In this document: piece by piece, positions 16,801 through 24,874 of the stretch
How the letters are laid out: each line of letters starts with the position of its first letter
Numbering within the stretch: position 1 is the first letter of the stretch
Assembly (NCBI RefSeq): GCF_030548175.1
Contig: NZ_JAUORX010000006.1
Span: forward strand, 124,001 to 188,000
Direction: 5' to 3'
Origin: Cognatishimia sp. 1_MG-2023
GTDB lineage: Bacteria; Pseudomonadota; Alphaproteobacteria; Rhodobacterales; Rhodobacteraceae
Length of the DNA stretch: 64,000 nucleotides
Translations under genes and position numbers: made by a program
Notes under the pieces: generated by a model
What the model was told of the DNA's origin: nothing
Databases searched by the model: none
What the model saw: only the letters and a program-made list of their open reading frames with translations

Positions 16801-17562
16801 TTAGCTGCGAATACGCCAGCCCGTTTTGAATATCCACCAAACAGCCAACATGCAGAGGGCACTAAAGCCAGCGATCGCAAGCAGGCTAAGGCCAACAGGC
16901 ACATCAGCTAGACCAAAGAAGGCCCAGCGGAAGCCCGAGATCAGATAGACCACCGGATTGAACAGCGTCACTGTCTGCCAGAACGGAGGCAGCATAGAGA
17001 TCGAATAGAAAGAGCCACCCAAGAACACCAATGGTGTTACAATCAACAGCGGCACCAGTTGGAGCTGTTCAAAGTTCTTGGCCCAAATACCAATAATGAA
17101 CCCAAACAATGCAAAGCTTGTGCAGGTCAGGATCATAAAGGCCAGCATCGCAAAGGGGTGCAGGATGGTCAGATCAACAAAGAACCAAGAGGTCGCCAAG
17201 ATGACGACACCAATAAACAGGGATTTCGTGGCCGCAGCCCCGACATAGCCAATAACGATCTCCAAGAAATTCACCGGTGCGGATAAAAGCTCATAAATCG
17301 TGCCGATGAACTTTGGAAAATAAATCCCAAAGGACGCATTGGAAATGCCTTGGGTCATGATCGACAGCATAATCAAACCGGGCACAATAAATGCCCCGTA
17401 GCTGATGCCATCGACTTGGTCGATCCGACTGCCAATCGCAGCGCCGAATACCACGAAATACAGCGAGGTGGAGATGACCGGTGAAATGAAGCTTTGCGTC
17501 AATGTTCGAAAGAAACGCGCCATTTCGAAAACGTAGATTGCTTTGATGGCTGTCCAGTTCAT
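16801..17562 (-). CDS. ABC-2 type exporter permease
   Basis: A 253-residue permease of the ABC-2 superfamily with six predicted membrane helices and the family pattern of a cytoplasmic N-terminal amphipathic segment followed by [14 protein letters not shown]. The class exports drugs, polysaccharides or other small molecules; the substrate cannot be read from sequence. It starts four bases inside the ATPase gene (ATGA overlap), so the two are one transport unit. Confidence 0.9.
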   Translation of the reverse strand: MNWTAIKAIYVFEMARFFRTLTQSFISPVISTSLYFVVFGAAIGSRIDQVDGISYGAFIVPGLIMLSIMTQGISNASFGIYFPKFIGTIYELLSAPVNFLEIVIGYVGAAATKSLFIGVVILATSWFFVDLTILHPFAMLAFMILTCTSFALFGFIIGIWAKNFEQLQLVPLLIVTPLVFLGGSFYSISMLPPFWQTVTLFNPVVYLISGFRWAFFGLADVPVGLSLLAIAGFSALCMLAVWWIFKTGWRIRS

Positions 17563-18488
17563 GACTGCCCCTCCTTCACCAGCCCAACAAAGATATCTTC
17601 TAGGCTGCTCTGTTCTGTTTGAAGATCACGCAACGACAGGCCAGCGCCTGCAAGATCTGCAAGTAATTTTGTGATGCCTGTGCGATCAGCTTTGGTGTCA
17701 TAGGTGTAAACAACAGATGCACCATCTTCGCTAAGCGTCAGGTCATAATCACCCAAACCATCCGGCAAAGCTGCAATGGGATCTTGCAGCTCGACGCGCA
17801 ATTGCTTTTGCCCCAAGCGTTTCATCAAGTCGGCTTTTTCTTCGATCAGCAAAAGCTGACCTTTATTGATCACGCCAACACGATCCGCGATTGCTTCGGC
17901 TTCTTCGATATAATGCGTGGTCAGAATGATGGTGACGCCATCGGCTTTTAGCTGAGCCACGGTATCCCACATGTCTTTGCGCAGCTCGACGTCGACACCC
18001 GCTGTTGGTTCATCCAAGAACAACACGCGCGGTTCATGGCTAAGCGCTTTGGCGATCAGAACACGTCGCTTCATGCCGCCAGAAAGCTCCATAATACGAC
18101 TTTTGCGCTTATCCCAAAGGGACAGTTGGCGCAGAATCTTTTCCAAATATGCATCATCACGGCGCTTGCCGAATAGGCCGCGCGAGAACTGGACTGTGTT
18201 CCAGACGGTTTCGAAAGGTTCGAGGTTGATCTCTTGTGGAACCAAACCGATCAAACTGCGCGCGCCGCGAAAATCTTTATCAACACAGAAACCGCCCACA
18301 TGGATTGAGCCCGCTGTGCTTGTGGTAATGCCACAGATCGTTGAAATCAAAGTCGTTTTGCCAGCACCATTCGGCCCCAGCAGGGCAAGAATTTCGCCCT
18401 CTTTAATGGCGAGCGTCACGCCCTTCAGCGCTTCGAAGCCGCCTTCGTAGGTCTTTTTCAGATCCTGAATATCGACAATGGCCGTCAT
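17559..18488 (-). CDS. ABC-2 type exporter ATP-binding protein
   Basis: A 309-residue ATPase energising the permease at 16801-17562. Walker [12 protein letters not shown]-loop VPQEINLEP, signature LSGGMKRR, Walker [14 protein letters not shown] and the switch His in [10 protein letters not shown] are all present. The C-terminal 80 residues form the extra domain typical of multidrug-type (CcmA/NodI-like) exporters. The frame is open to 18539, but GGGGA before the ATG at 18488 and the usual N-terminus ([17 protein letters not shown]) decide for that start. Confidence 0.92.
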   Translation of the reverse strand: MTAIVDIQDLKKTYEGGFEALKGVTLAIKEGEILALLGPNGAGKTTLISTICGITTSTAGSIHVGGFCVDKDFRGARSLIGLVPQEINLEPFETVWNTVQFSRGLFGKRRDDAYLEKILRQLSLWDKRKSRIMELSGGMKRRVLIAKALSHEPRVLFLDEPTAGVDVELRKDMWDTVAQLKADGVTIILTTHYIEEAEAIADRVGVINKGQLLLIEEKADLMKRLGQKQLRVELQDPIAALPDGLGDYDLTLSEDGASVVYTYDTKADRTGITKLLADLAGAGLSLRDLQTEQSSLEDIFVGLVKEGQS

Positions 18489-18644
18489 AATGTCCCCTCT
18501 TCGTCGACGTGTTTTACGCGAGAGGGCGGATTTGGCCAATAAGCGTTAATGCATACATCACATACGGAAATTCGCACAGTCGACGAGAATTTACGACGAG
18601 TGAGAAAAAAGATCACGAGATGTCTTTTTACCGGTGTTTCCCTC

Positions 18645-18673
18645 TTGACCCTATCGGAGGCCTAAACTAAACC
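18645..18673 (+). promoter_or_regulatory. Putative promoter of the CAU tRNA
   Basis: TTGACC (18645-18650), a 17-base spacer and TAAACC (18668-18673) stand 13 bases ahead of the tRNA, consistent with a housekeeping promoter and a very short leader. Confidence 0.55.
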
Positions 18674-18686
18674 CCGCGTCATCCGT

Positions 18687-18763
18687 GGCGCGGTAGCTCA
18701 GTTGGTTAGAGCGATCGACTCATAATCGATAGGTCGGGAGTTCAAGTCTCCCCCACGCCACCA
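18687..18763 (+). tRNA. tRNA with CAT anticodon (probably tRNA-Met elongator; tRNA-Ile2 possible)
   Basis: A 77-base cloverleaf: D arm GCTC/GAGC, anticodon arm ATCGA-CTCATAA-TCGAT with CAT at 18721-18723, T arm GGGAG-TTCAAGT-CTCCC, encoded CCA at 18761-18763. The acceptor stem GGCGCGG/CCACGCC contains one C-A mismatch at the fifth pair. It is not an initiator, because the acceptor starts with a G-C pair. Elongator Met and lysidine-modified Ile2 share this anticodon and cannot be separated with certainty by eye. Confidence 0.9.
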
Positions 18764-18821
18764 CTTCTCCCCTTTGTTTAGATTGCTTAAGTCACGCGGC
18801 TCGTTTTGCTGTGTTTATACG

Positions 18822-18849
18822 AAAAAACCCCGCGCGATGGCGGGGTTTT
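18822..18849. terminator. Bidirectional terminator between the CAU tRNA and hemE
   Basis: AAAACCCCGC (18824-18833) pairs with GCGGGGTTTT (18840-18849) around a 6-base loop, with A and T runs on both sides. It lies 21 bases after the hemE stop on the minus strand and downstream of the tRNA on the plus strand, serving both. Confidence 0.85.
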
Positions 18850-18870
18850 GTGTTTGTGCGATTGACGCAA

Positions 18871-19905
18871 TTAGCAGCTGCGGACTGTGTCGATCATCAG
18901 CTGTACGTTTTCCGGATCTGCATCCGGTGTGATTCCGTGACCCAGATTGAAGATATGCGGACCATTGCTCAGTGCTTTGACGATGCGCTGTGTCTCTGAC
19001 ACCAAGGCGTCACCGCCTGTCACCATATGGGATGAGGCAAGGTTGCCTTGGACGCAGCCAGCGGATTGCATGTTGGCGGCTGCCCATTCAGCGGTGACGC
19101 TGTCATCAAAGGCCACACAATCCGCGCCCGTTGCTTCGGCAAAGCCGATGTAGCGTTCGCCTGCGCCGCGTGGGAAGGCGATGATGGGGGTGTCTGGGTG
19201 TTTTGCCTTAAGCGCTGCGATGATGCGTTTTGTTGGCGCTAGGGCGTAGCGATCAAAATCAGCACCCTTCAGCGATCCGGCCCAGCTATCAAAGAGTTTG
19301 ATGACTTCGGCGCCGGCTTGAATTTGCATAGACAAATATTCGATTGTGCCGTCGACAAGGACGTCAATCACCTGCTGGAACAGTTCTGGGTTTTCATCCT
19401 TTAGCGCGTGGGCTGGGCCTTGGTCGGGCGTGCCGCGGCCTGCGATCATGTAGGTCGCGACGGTCCAAGGCGCGCCTGCGAAACCGATCAGCGTGGTTTC
19501 CTTTGGCAATTCGCGACTGAGGATTTTCACTGTCTCATAGATCGGAGAAAGCGTTTCGTGCACGTCTGATGCTGACGTCAGTTTATCAAAATCCGCCTGT
19601 GTTTGGATTGTGGACAGGCGTGGGCCCTCGCCCGTTACAAACCAAAGGTCTGCGCCAAGCGCTTGGGGGAGCAGCAGAATGTCTGCAAAAAGGATAGATG
19701 CATCAAAGCCATAGCGGCGGATGGGTTGCAGGGTAACTTCGGCGGCCAGCTCTGGGTTATAGCAAAGCTTTAGGAAATCACCGGCCTGCGCACGTGTCGC
19801 ACGGTATTCTGGTAAATAGCGGCCTGCTTGGCGCATCATCCAGATTGGAGGGGTTGGGAGCGTTTCGCCCGCTAATGCGCGCAGGATTGTTTTTTGCTGA
19901 GCCAT
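18871..19905 (-). CDS. hemE: Uroporphyrinogen decarboxylase
   Basis: Removes the four acetate carboxyls of uroporphyrinogen III to give coproporphyrinogen III in haem synthesis. The 344-residue length is normal. The N-terminal signature [14 protein letters not shown] (about residues 22-35, arginines binding the substrate carboxylates) and [14 protein letters not shown] (about 142-155) are present, as is the C-terminal [14 protein letters not shown]. It is divergent from hemC over a 115-bp shared control region. Confidence 0.97.
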   Translation of the reverse strand: MAQQKTILRALAGETLPTPPIWMMRQAGRYLPEYRATRAQAGDFLKLCYNPELAAEVTLQPIRRYGFDASILFADILLLPQALGADLWFVTGEGPRLSTIQTQADFDKLTSASDVHETLSPIYETVKILSRELPKETTLIGFAGAPWTVATYMIAGRGTPDQGPAHALKDENPELFQQVIDVLVDGTIEYLSMQIQAGAEVIKLFDSWAGSLKGADFDRYALAPTKRIIAALKAKHPDTPIIAFPRGAGERYIGFAEATGADCVAFDDSVTAEWAAANMQSAGCVQGNLASSHMVTGGDALVSETQRIVKALSNGPHIFNLGHGITPDADPENVQLMIDTVRSC

Positions 19906-19977
19906 GGTCCACCTCGTTCAAAAAGTCACCAGCTAGGTCTAGCGCCAGCGTCAAGATGTCAAGGGTGCGGTCAGCCC

Positions 19978-19997
19978 ATTGTGCTTGTCAGGACAAT
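19978..19997. promoter_or_regulatory. Dyad element between hemE and hemC
   Basis: An interrupted palindrome ATTGT-N10-ACAAT whose centre contains a second dyad TTGTC-AG-GACAA (19985-19996). It lies 23 bases before the hemC start in the divergent hemE/hemC control region and could be an operator. It resembles, but does not match, the TGT-N12-ACA site of PpsR/CrtJ (spacing here is 10). Confidence 0.35.
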
Positions 19998-20020
19998 CTG
20001 GCGCGGCTAGACCAAGGCTT

Positions 20021-20974
20021 ATGACAGTTACTTTGCCCTCCCCCGACTCTCCTTTAAAAATTGGCACGCGCGGCTCTCCGTTGGCTTTGGCGCAGGCTTA
20101 TGAAACGCGTGAGCGGTTGATGGGGGCGTTTGAATTGCCAGAGGCGGCGTTTGAGATTGTTGTGATCAAGACCACTGGGGATGATCGCACGATGATTGAT
20201 GCGGATCGTCCGTTGAAAGAGATCGGCAATAAGGGGTTGTTCACCAAGGAAATCGAAGAGGCCATGTTGGATGGCTCTATTGATATTTCGGTGCATTCCA
20301 CAAAGGACATGCCGACAGAACAGCCTGAAGGGCTTGTTTTGGATGTGTTTTTGCCGCGCGAGGATGTGCGGGATGCGTTTATTTCGGCGAAGTATAAATC
20401 GTTGATCGACTTGCCCGAAGGGGCTGTTGTTGGGACGTCTTCCTTGCGTCGCAAGGCGCAGTTGATGTCCGTTCGTCCCGACCTAAAGGTCGTAGAATTC
20501 CGCGGGAATGTGCAGACGCGATTGCAGAAATTGGCGGATGGCGTTGCGGATTGCTCGTTCTTGGCGATGGCTGGATTGCGGCGTTTGGGCCTTGAAAATA
20601 AGGCTGCTTCGGCGATTGAGCCGGATGATATGCTGCCAGCTGTTGCGCAGGGTGCGATTGGGATTGAACGGCGTGCGGATGATGCCGTGGCCGAACATTT
20701 ACTGGCAGCGCTGCATCATGCAGAGACTGGAACCCGTGTGCTGTGTGAACGTGCGTTTTTGCGGGCTTTGGACGGGTCTTGCGAAACACCTATTGCAGCT
20801 TTGTCAGAGATTGTGGGCACGCAAATTCATTTGCGTGGCGAAGTTCTGAAAACTGATGGTTCACAGCGTTTGCAGACCGAAGGTATTGCGCCACTGGAAG
20901 AGGCTGAAGCCTTGGGACGTGCGTTAGGTGAGCAATTGTTGAAAGACGCCGGACCGGGTTTTTTCGACAAATAA
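20021..20974 (+). CDS. hemC: Hydroxymethylbilane synthase (porphobilinogen deaminase)
   Basis: Polymerises four porphobilinogens into hydroxymethylbilane in tetrapyrrole synthesis. Signature segments: IGTRGSPLALAQA at the N-terminus, DISVHSTKDMP (catalytic Asp), GTSSLRRKAQ, and DGSCETPIAAL, whose Cys254 carries the dipyrromethane cofactor. The frame is open from 19979, but the ATG at 20021 gives the normal 317-residue protein and leaves room for the shared hemE/hemC promoter. Identity is secure. Confidence 0.97.
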   Translation: MTVTLPSPDSPLKIGTRGSPLALAQAYETRERLMGAFELPEAAFEIVVIKTTGDDRTMIDADRPLKEIGNKGLFTKEIEEAMLDGSIDISVHSTKDMPTEQPEGLVLDVFLPREDVRDAFISAKYKSLIDLPEGAVVGTSSLRRKAQLMSVRPDLKVVEFRGNVQTRLQKLADGVADCSFLAMAGLRRLGLENKAASAIEPDDMLPAVAQGAIGIERRADDAVAEHLLAALHHAETGTRVLCERAFLRALDGSCETPIAALSEIVGTQIHLRGEVLKTDGSQRLQTEGIAPLEEAEALGRALGEQLLKDAGPGFFDK

Positions 20975-21189
20975 CCCCCCAATAGGTTTCGCGGCGAAAC
21001 GGTTGCGTGCGCTGCGAACGGTTTGTTTTTACTCCGTAAATGTGGAAATTCGTACGATTCGCGGCGTGAAACGTACGTTTGGGAATGGGCGTGTGGTCGC
21101 CATCCGTTTCCATCCGATTGCATTTTTTGTGTCACACATCCGTGGTTGGCGTTGTCTAATACTTATGACGACACCAAATTGGATGCTGA

Positions 21190-22005
21190 ATGATGACCGA
21201 CGTTTCAAAAGACTTGATTGAATTGGCCAAGGCCGGCGATGCGCGCGCATTGGAAGTGCTTGTTCGTGCGGTTCAGGACCAAGTGTATCGACTGTCGGTT
21301 CGCATGCTGGGTGATCTGCAGGCGGCGCAGGATGCCACACAAGAAATCCTGATCCGCATTGTGACGAAGCTGTCGACGTTTCAGGGTGAAAGTAAGTTTG
21401 AAACCTGGACCTATCGTGTGGCGACCAACTACTTGCTGACGGCCAAGAAGGTGATCGCGCGTGATCCCGGATTGTCGTTTCAGATGTTTGCGGATGACTT
21501 GCTGAATGGGTTGGCAGACGAAAGCCATGCGGCGGCCGAAGATCACATCATGCTGAATGAGCTGCGGGTCAAATGCACGATGGCGATGTTGCTGTGTTTG
21601 GATCGCGATCATCGTGCGGCCTATGTGCTGGGAGATGTTCTTGAGTTTGATCATTCCGATGCGGCTGGCATTCTAGACATCACGCCTGCCAATTACCGCA
21701 AGCGGCTGTCGCGTGCGCGCAAGAGCGTTGCTGATTTCACAGCGGCATCCTGTGGGTTAGCCAGTTCGTCAGCGGCGTGTTCCTGTCGAAAGCGATTGCC
21801 TGCGGCCATGGCACAAGGACGGATTGGGCAACGCCCGTCAGCCGAGCTGCTGGATGCTCCGTCGTTTGTTGCGGTAGAGGCAGAGGCCAAAAGCGTTGAA
21901 ACGCAGTTGGTCGCGGCCAAGCTTCAGCGGGCGACGGGGCCATTGTTGGCGCCGCAGGATTTTGCCCGTGCCGTCATAGATTTGGTGAACCCGCCCGACG
22001 GGTAA
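21190..22005 (+). CDS. ECF-type sigma factor with C-terminal cysteine motif
   Basis: A 271-residue sigma-70 family protein. Region 2 spans about residues 25-85 (VYRLSVRMLGDLQAAQDATQ, then FQGESKFETWTYRVATNYLL) and region 4 about 125-185 (LRVKCTMAMLLCLDRDHRAAY, NYRKRLSRARKSV). Beyond region 4 are 85 extra residues with Cys188-x8-Cys197-x-Cys199 (CGLASSSAACSC) and RKRLPAAMAQGRI. I recall comparable C-terminal Cys motifs in some ECF proteins; metal binding or redox sensing is inference. No anti-sigma gene is adjacent; an NTF2-like secreted protein gene follows 38 bases later. Confidence 0.88.
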   Translation: MMTDVSKDLIELAKAGDARALEVLVRAVQDQVYRLSVRMLGDLQAAQDATQEILIRIVTKLSTFQGESKFETWTYRVATNYLLTAKKVIARDPGLSFQMFADDLLNGLADESHAAAEDHIMLNELRVKCTMAMLLCLDRDHRAAYVLGDVLEFDHSDAAGILDITPANYRKRLSRARKSVADFTAASCGLASSSAACSCRKRLPAAMAQGRIGQRPSAELLDAPSFVAVEAEAKSVETQLVAAKLQRATGPLLAPQDFARAVIDLVNPPDG

Positions 22006-22043
22006 ACCGCCCTCTTCACCCCACCCCAACAAAGGAAACTCTG

Positions 22044-22514
22044 ATGAAACATACATTTGTATGGTTGGTGGCGCTTGCCCTGACCTTTCCCCAAATCTTA
22101 ACAGCAGAAAGTGAGACTATGACTCAAGATCAACAAAACGCATTGCATACGATTGAAACGATGACCGCTGCCTTTCAGAGTAAAGATATTGATGGTGTTA
22201 TGAGCACCTATGAAAGCTCTGCCACTGTGTTGTTTGAGCCCGGCACGCCGGTTTCGGACAAGGCGATGTTGGAGCAGATGTTCGCGGGCATGGCTGCGGC
22301 TAATCCGGTGTTTGATTACGCAGGCCATGAGGTGATTGTTGAAGGTGACATTGCGATGCACATCGCCCCTTGGTCGATGAAGGCGACAACGCCTGACGGG
22401 CAGGACATCCAACAATCTGGATTGTCGGTTGCAGTGCTGCGGCGGCAGGCGGATGGCAGCTGGAAAATGGTGATTGATAACCCACACGGCGGGCGGCTTT
22501 TAGCGGCCGAATGA
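22044..22514 (+). CDS. Secreted NTF2/SnoaL-like (DUF4440-type) protein
   Basis: A 156-residue protein with a signal peptide (about residues 1-21, MKHTFVWLVALALTFPQILTA). The mature part has the cone-shaped NTF2-like fold pattern of DUF4440/SnoaL proteins: an N-terminal helix NALHTIETMTAAFQSKDIDGVMSTYE, then beta strands ending in GSWKMVIDNPHGG. Members bind small ligands or act as enzymes; no specific function is known here. A ribosome site AAAGGAAA precedes the ATG. It follows the sigma factor gene on the same strand and is likely co-expressed with it. Confidence 0.8.
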   Translation: MKHTFVWLVALALTFPQILTAESETMTQDQQNALHTIETMTAAFQSKDIDGVMSTYESSATVLFEPGTPVSDKAMLEQMFAGMAAANPVFDYAGHEVIVEGDIAMHIAPWSMKATTPDGQDIQQSGLSVAVLRRQADGSWKMVIDNPHGGRLLAAE

Positions 22515-22520
22515 CTTTGG

Positions 22521-22548
22521 GGCGGGTAAAACGACGGTTTTGCCCGCC
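22521..22548 (+). terminator. Terminator after the NTF2-like gene
   Basis: GGCGGGTAAAAC (22521-22532) pairs with GTTTTGCCCGCC (22537-22548), with one T-G wobble and the tetraloop GACG, six bases after the stop and followed by ACTTTTG. Confidence 0.7.
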
Positions 22549-22778
22549 ACTTTTGAGCTGATTCTCTGAAATTTATGGGTTTTGGCGTATAATTCTTTTC
22601 CTACAAATGCGGTTTTCTTAGAACTATTTCCCCCTAAAATACTTTGAAACACTAAGCAAAATTGGCGCTTAACGTAGGGGAAGGCACTGCTTGAGATTGA
22701 ATTAATTCCTTATTTCGTTTCCTTCACCCCCAGAAATGATTAGTTTCACGAAGTAAGCTGCGAATATGGGAGTATATA

Positions 22779-23753
22779 ATGCGTAAACTTATGATCGGTG
22801 CGGCTTTTGCCGCCGTCATGGCGCCAGGGGTGGCAGCCGCAGATACTTGTGGTGAAGTGACAATCACTGAGATGAACTGGGCGTCTAGCGCCGTCATCAC
22901 AAGCATTGCTAAATTCTTGATGCAAGAAGGCTACGGCTGCACTGTATCCACAGTGCCTTCTTCAACAACACCTTCGTTGGTGTCTGTTGCTGAGACCGGT
23001 AAGCCAGATATCGTAACCGAATTGTGGATCAATGGTGCGCCTGCGTATCAAGAGCTGCAAGATGCCGGTAAAATCATCACATCCGCAGACGTGCTTGCAG
23101 ACGGCGGTCGTGAAGGTTGGTGGGTTCCACAATACATGGTGGACAAGCACCCTGAGCTGGCGACGCTTGAAGGTATCAAGGCAAACCCAGAATTGCTTGG
23201 TAACCGTTTCCATAACTGCCCAGACGGTTGGGCATGTAAGAACACGAACTCTGATCTAGCGACCAACTTTGGTCTGGTTGATGCGGGTTATGAAGTCTTC
23301 TTGCACGGTTCTGGTGAAACGCTCGCGTCTTCGATTGCTGCGGCGTATGAAAACGAAGAGCCTTGGTTGGGTTACTACTGGTCCCCAGATCCATTGATGG
23401 CGAAGTACAAAATGGTCGAAGTTGACCTAGGTGTTCCATACGACCACGAGGTCTTTACCTGTGCGGCGAATGCTGACTGTACTGCTGAGGGTGTTTCCTC
23501 TTGGCCAGTTGGTCCTGTGAAAACTGTTGTGACAACAGACTTCGCAGAGCGTGAGCCAGCGATCGCGGAGCTGATGTCAAACATGAGCTTTAAGAACGCT
23601 GACGTTCTAGAGTTCTTGGACTGGATGGAAACAAACAAAGCAACTTACGACGAAGCTGCTGTGTTCTTCCTAACCACACGCCAAGATGTTTGGGCGGACT
23701 GGATCAATGATGAGGCCAAGGAAAAACTGGCTGCTCTGCTGAACAAGAGCTAA
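22779..23753 (+). CDS. Glycine betaine/choline-type ABC transporter, periplasmic binding protein (ProX/OpuAC family)
   Basis: A 324-residue periplasmic protein with a signal peptide (cleavage near AAADTCG, residue 22). It belongs to the OpuAC family, with segments ITEMNWASSAVITSIAKFLMQEGYGC, KPDIVTELW and EPWLGYYWSPDPLM; Trp residues in such motifs form the aromatic box for quaternary amines. It is the first gene of an operon with a permease and an ATPase. A 264-base leader region with T/A-rich stretches lies upstream. Substrate (betaine, choline, proline betaine) is not fixed by sequence. Confidence 0.9.
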   Translation: MRKLMIGAAFAAVMAPGVAAADTCGEVTITEMNWASSAVITSIAKFLMQEGYGCTVSTVPSSTTPSLVSVAETGKPDIVTELWINGAPAYQELQDAGKIITSADVLADGGREGWWVPQYMVDKHPELATLEGIKANPELLGNRFHNCPDGWACKNTNSDLATNFGLVDAGYEVFLHGSGETLASSIAAAYENEEPWLGYYWSPDPLMAKYKMVEVDLGVPYDHEVFTCAANADCTAEGVSSWPVGPVKTVVTTDFAEREPAIAELMSNMSFKNADVLEFLDWMETNKATYDEAAVFFLTTRQDVWADWINDEAKEKLAALLNKS

Positions 23754-23770
23754 TCAATAACAATACCAAG

Positions 23771-23795
23771 TAGGGGCGCCGGGTTGGCGCCCCTA
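23771..23795 (+). terminator. Intercistronic hairpin after the binding-protein gene
   Basis: TAGGGGCGCC (23771-23780) pairs perfectly with GGCGCCCCTA (23786-23795) around GGGTT. No U run follows. Such hairpins between a binding protein gene and its permease usually protect the upstream mRNA and lower downstream expression; that role is inferred. Confidence 0.7.
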
Positions 23796-23821
23796 TTTAC
23801 GAACTATGGGGCGGGTGACAG

Positions 23822-24862
23822 ATGGCTTTTTACGATAAGTTGATGGAAACATTGGGACTGGAAGAGTGGTGCGATGGCAATGCTCAGGGTGGCCCGATGT
23901 CGATGGCGGACCTTTTAAAACACACAAAAGGTGACGATGCGGTAAGTGATGGTGACTCCATCTGGAATACGCCTTTTCCGTCCTTAGACGAATTGAACTC
24001 TGCCTGCCCTGCTGTTCCCAAAACACGAGATTTCACGGATTCCGTTGAAAACGGATTTCTGTCTATCAAAGACCCGCTAAAAACGGTTCTTGATCCGATC
24101 ACACAACCGCTGAGCTGGGCGCTGGATGGGTCGATGGCCTTGTTCGAGGCTGTCCCTTGGTTTGTTGTGATCCCAGTCTTTTTGCTGGTCGTCTACTGGG
24201 CCTCGCGTTCGATGGCCTTGGTGGCTTTTGTCGGCATTTCCTTTTTGGGGATGGCGTTTATTGACCACTATTTGCCTGCGATCCAAACGCTTTCGATTAT
24301 CTTTGTCTGTACGACCTTTAGCGTCGCCCTAGGGGTGCCCATAGGCATCTTGATGTCGCGCAGTGATACGATGCAGCGCATTGTCGTGCCGATCTTGGAC
24401 ATGTTGCAGACCCTGCCAACCTTTGTTTATTTGATTCCGCTGATCTTCTTGTTTTCTGTCACGGAATCAAAGCTGTATGGCATTGCCATCATTCTTTACG
24501 CCGTTGTCCCGGTTATCCGTCTGACGGATTTGGGTATTCGATTGGTGGACAAAGAAGTGCTGGAAGCGGCGCATGCCTTTGGCATGACGGATCGCCAAAA
24601 ACTGTTCAAAGTGCAGATCCCGTTGGCGTTGCCAAATATCATGGCGGGCGTGAACCAGACCATTATGATGAGCCTTGCGATGGTTGTTATCGCGTCGCTG
24701 GTTTCGGCCCCCGGTCTGGGTGTCTTGGTCTTGCGTGGCATTCGGAACCTTGAGCTTGGCGTGGGCCTTGTGGCGGGTCTGGGTATCGTTCTGTTGGCGG
24801 TTCTTTTGGATCGTGTGACAAAAACTGCATTGGCGCGTGTTAACGCAGCCCAAAAACACTAA
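23822..24862 (+). CDS. Betaine-type ABC transporter permease (ProW-like)
   Basis: A 346-residue inner-membrane permease. The core (about residues 130-335) has the binding-protein-dependent transport pattern, including PILDMLQTLPTFVYLIPLIFLF and the EAA loop EAAHAFGMTDRQKLFKVQIPLALPNIMAGVNQT that contacts the ATPase. The first about 100 residues are an extra hydrophilic region (SMADLLKHTKGDDAVSDGD) before the first helix. It lies between the binding-protein gene (hairpin in the 68-base gap) and the ATPase gene (12-base gap). Confidence 0.93.
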   Translation: MAFYDKLMETLGLEEWCDGNAQGGPMSMADLLKHTKGDDAVSDGDSIWNTPFPSLDELNSACPAVPKTRDFTDSVENGFLSIKDPLKTVLDPITQPLSWALDGSMALFEAVPWFVVIPVFLLVVYWASRSMALVAFVGISFLGMAFIDHYLPAIQTLSIIFVCTTFSVALGVPIGILMSRSDTMQRIVVPILDMLQTLPTFVYLIPLIFLFSVTESKLYGIAIILYAVVPVIRLTDLGIRLVDKEVLEAAHAFGMTDRQKLFKVQIPLALPNIMAGVNQTIMMSLAMVVIASLVSAPGLGVLVLRGIRNLELGVGLVAGLGIVLLAVLLDRVTKTALARVNAAQKH

Positions 24863-24874
24863 GGGGCGGCACAG

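Noticed and set aside
20379-20789. 136-codon minus-strand frame
   Set aside because: Antisense to hemC, which is intact.
21003-21221. 72-codon plus-strand frame before the sigma factor
   Set aside because: Overlaps the sigma factor start in another frame, without ribosome site or recognisable content.
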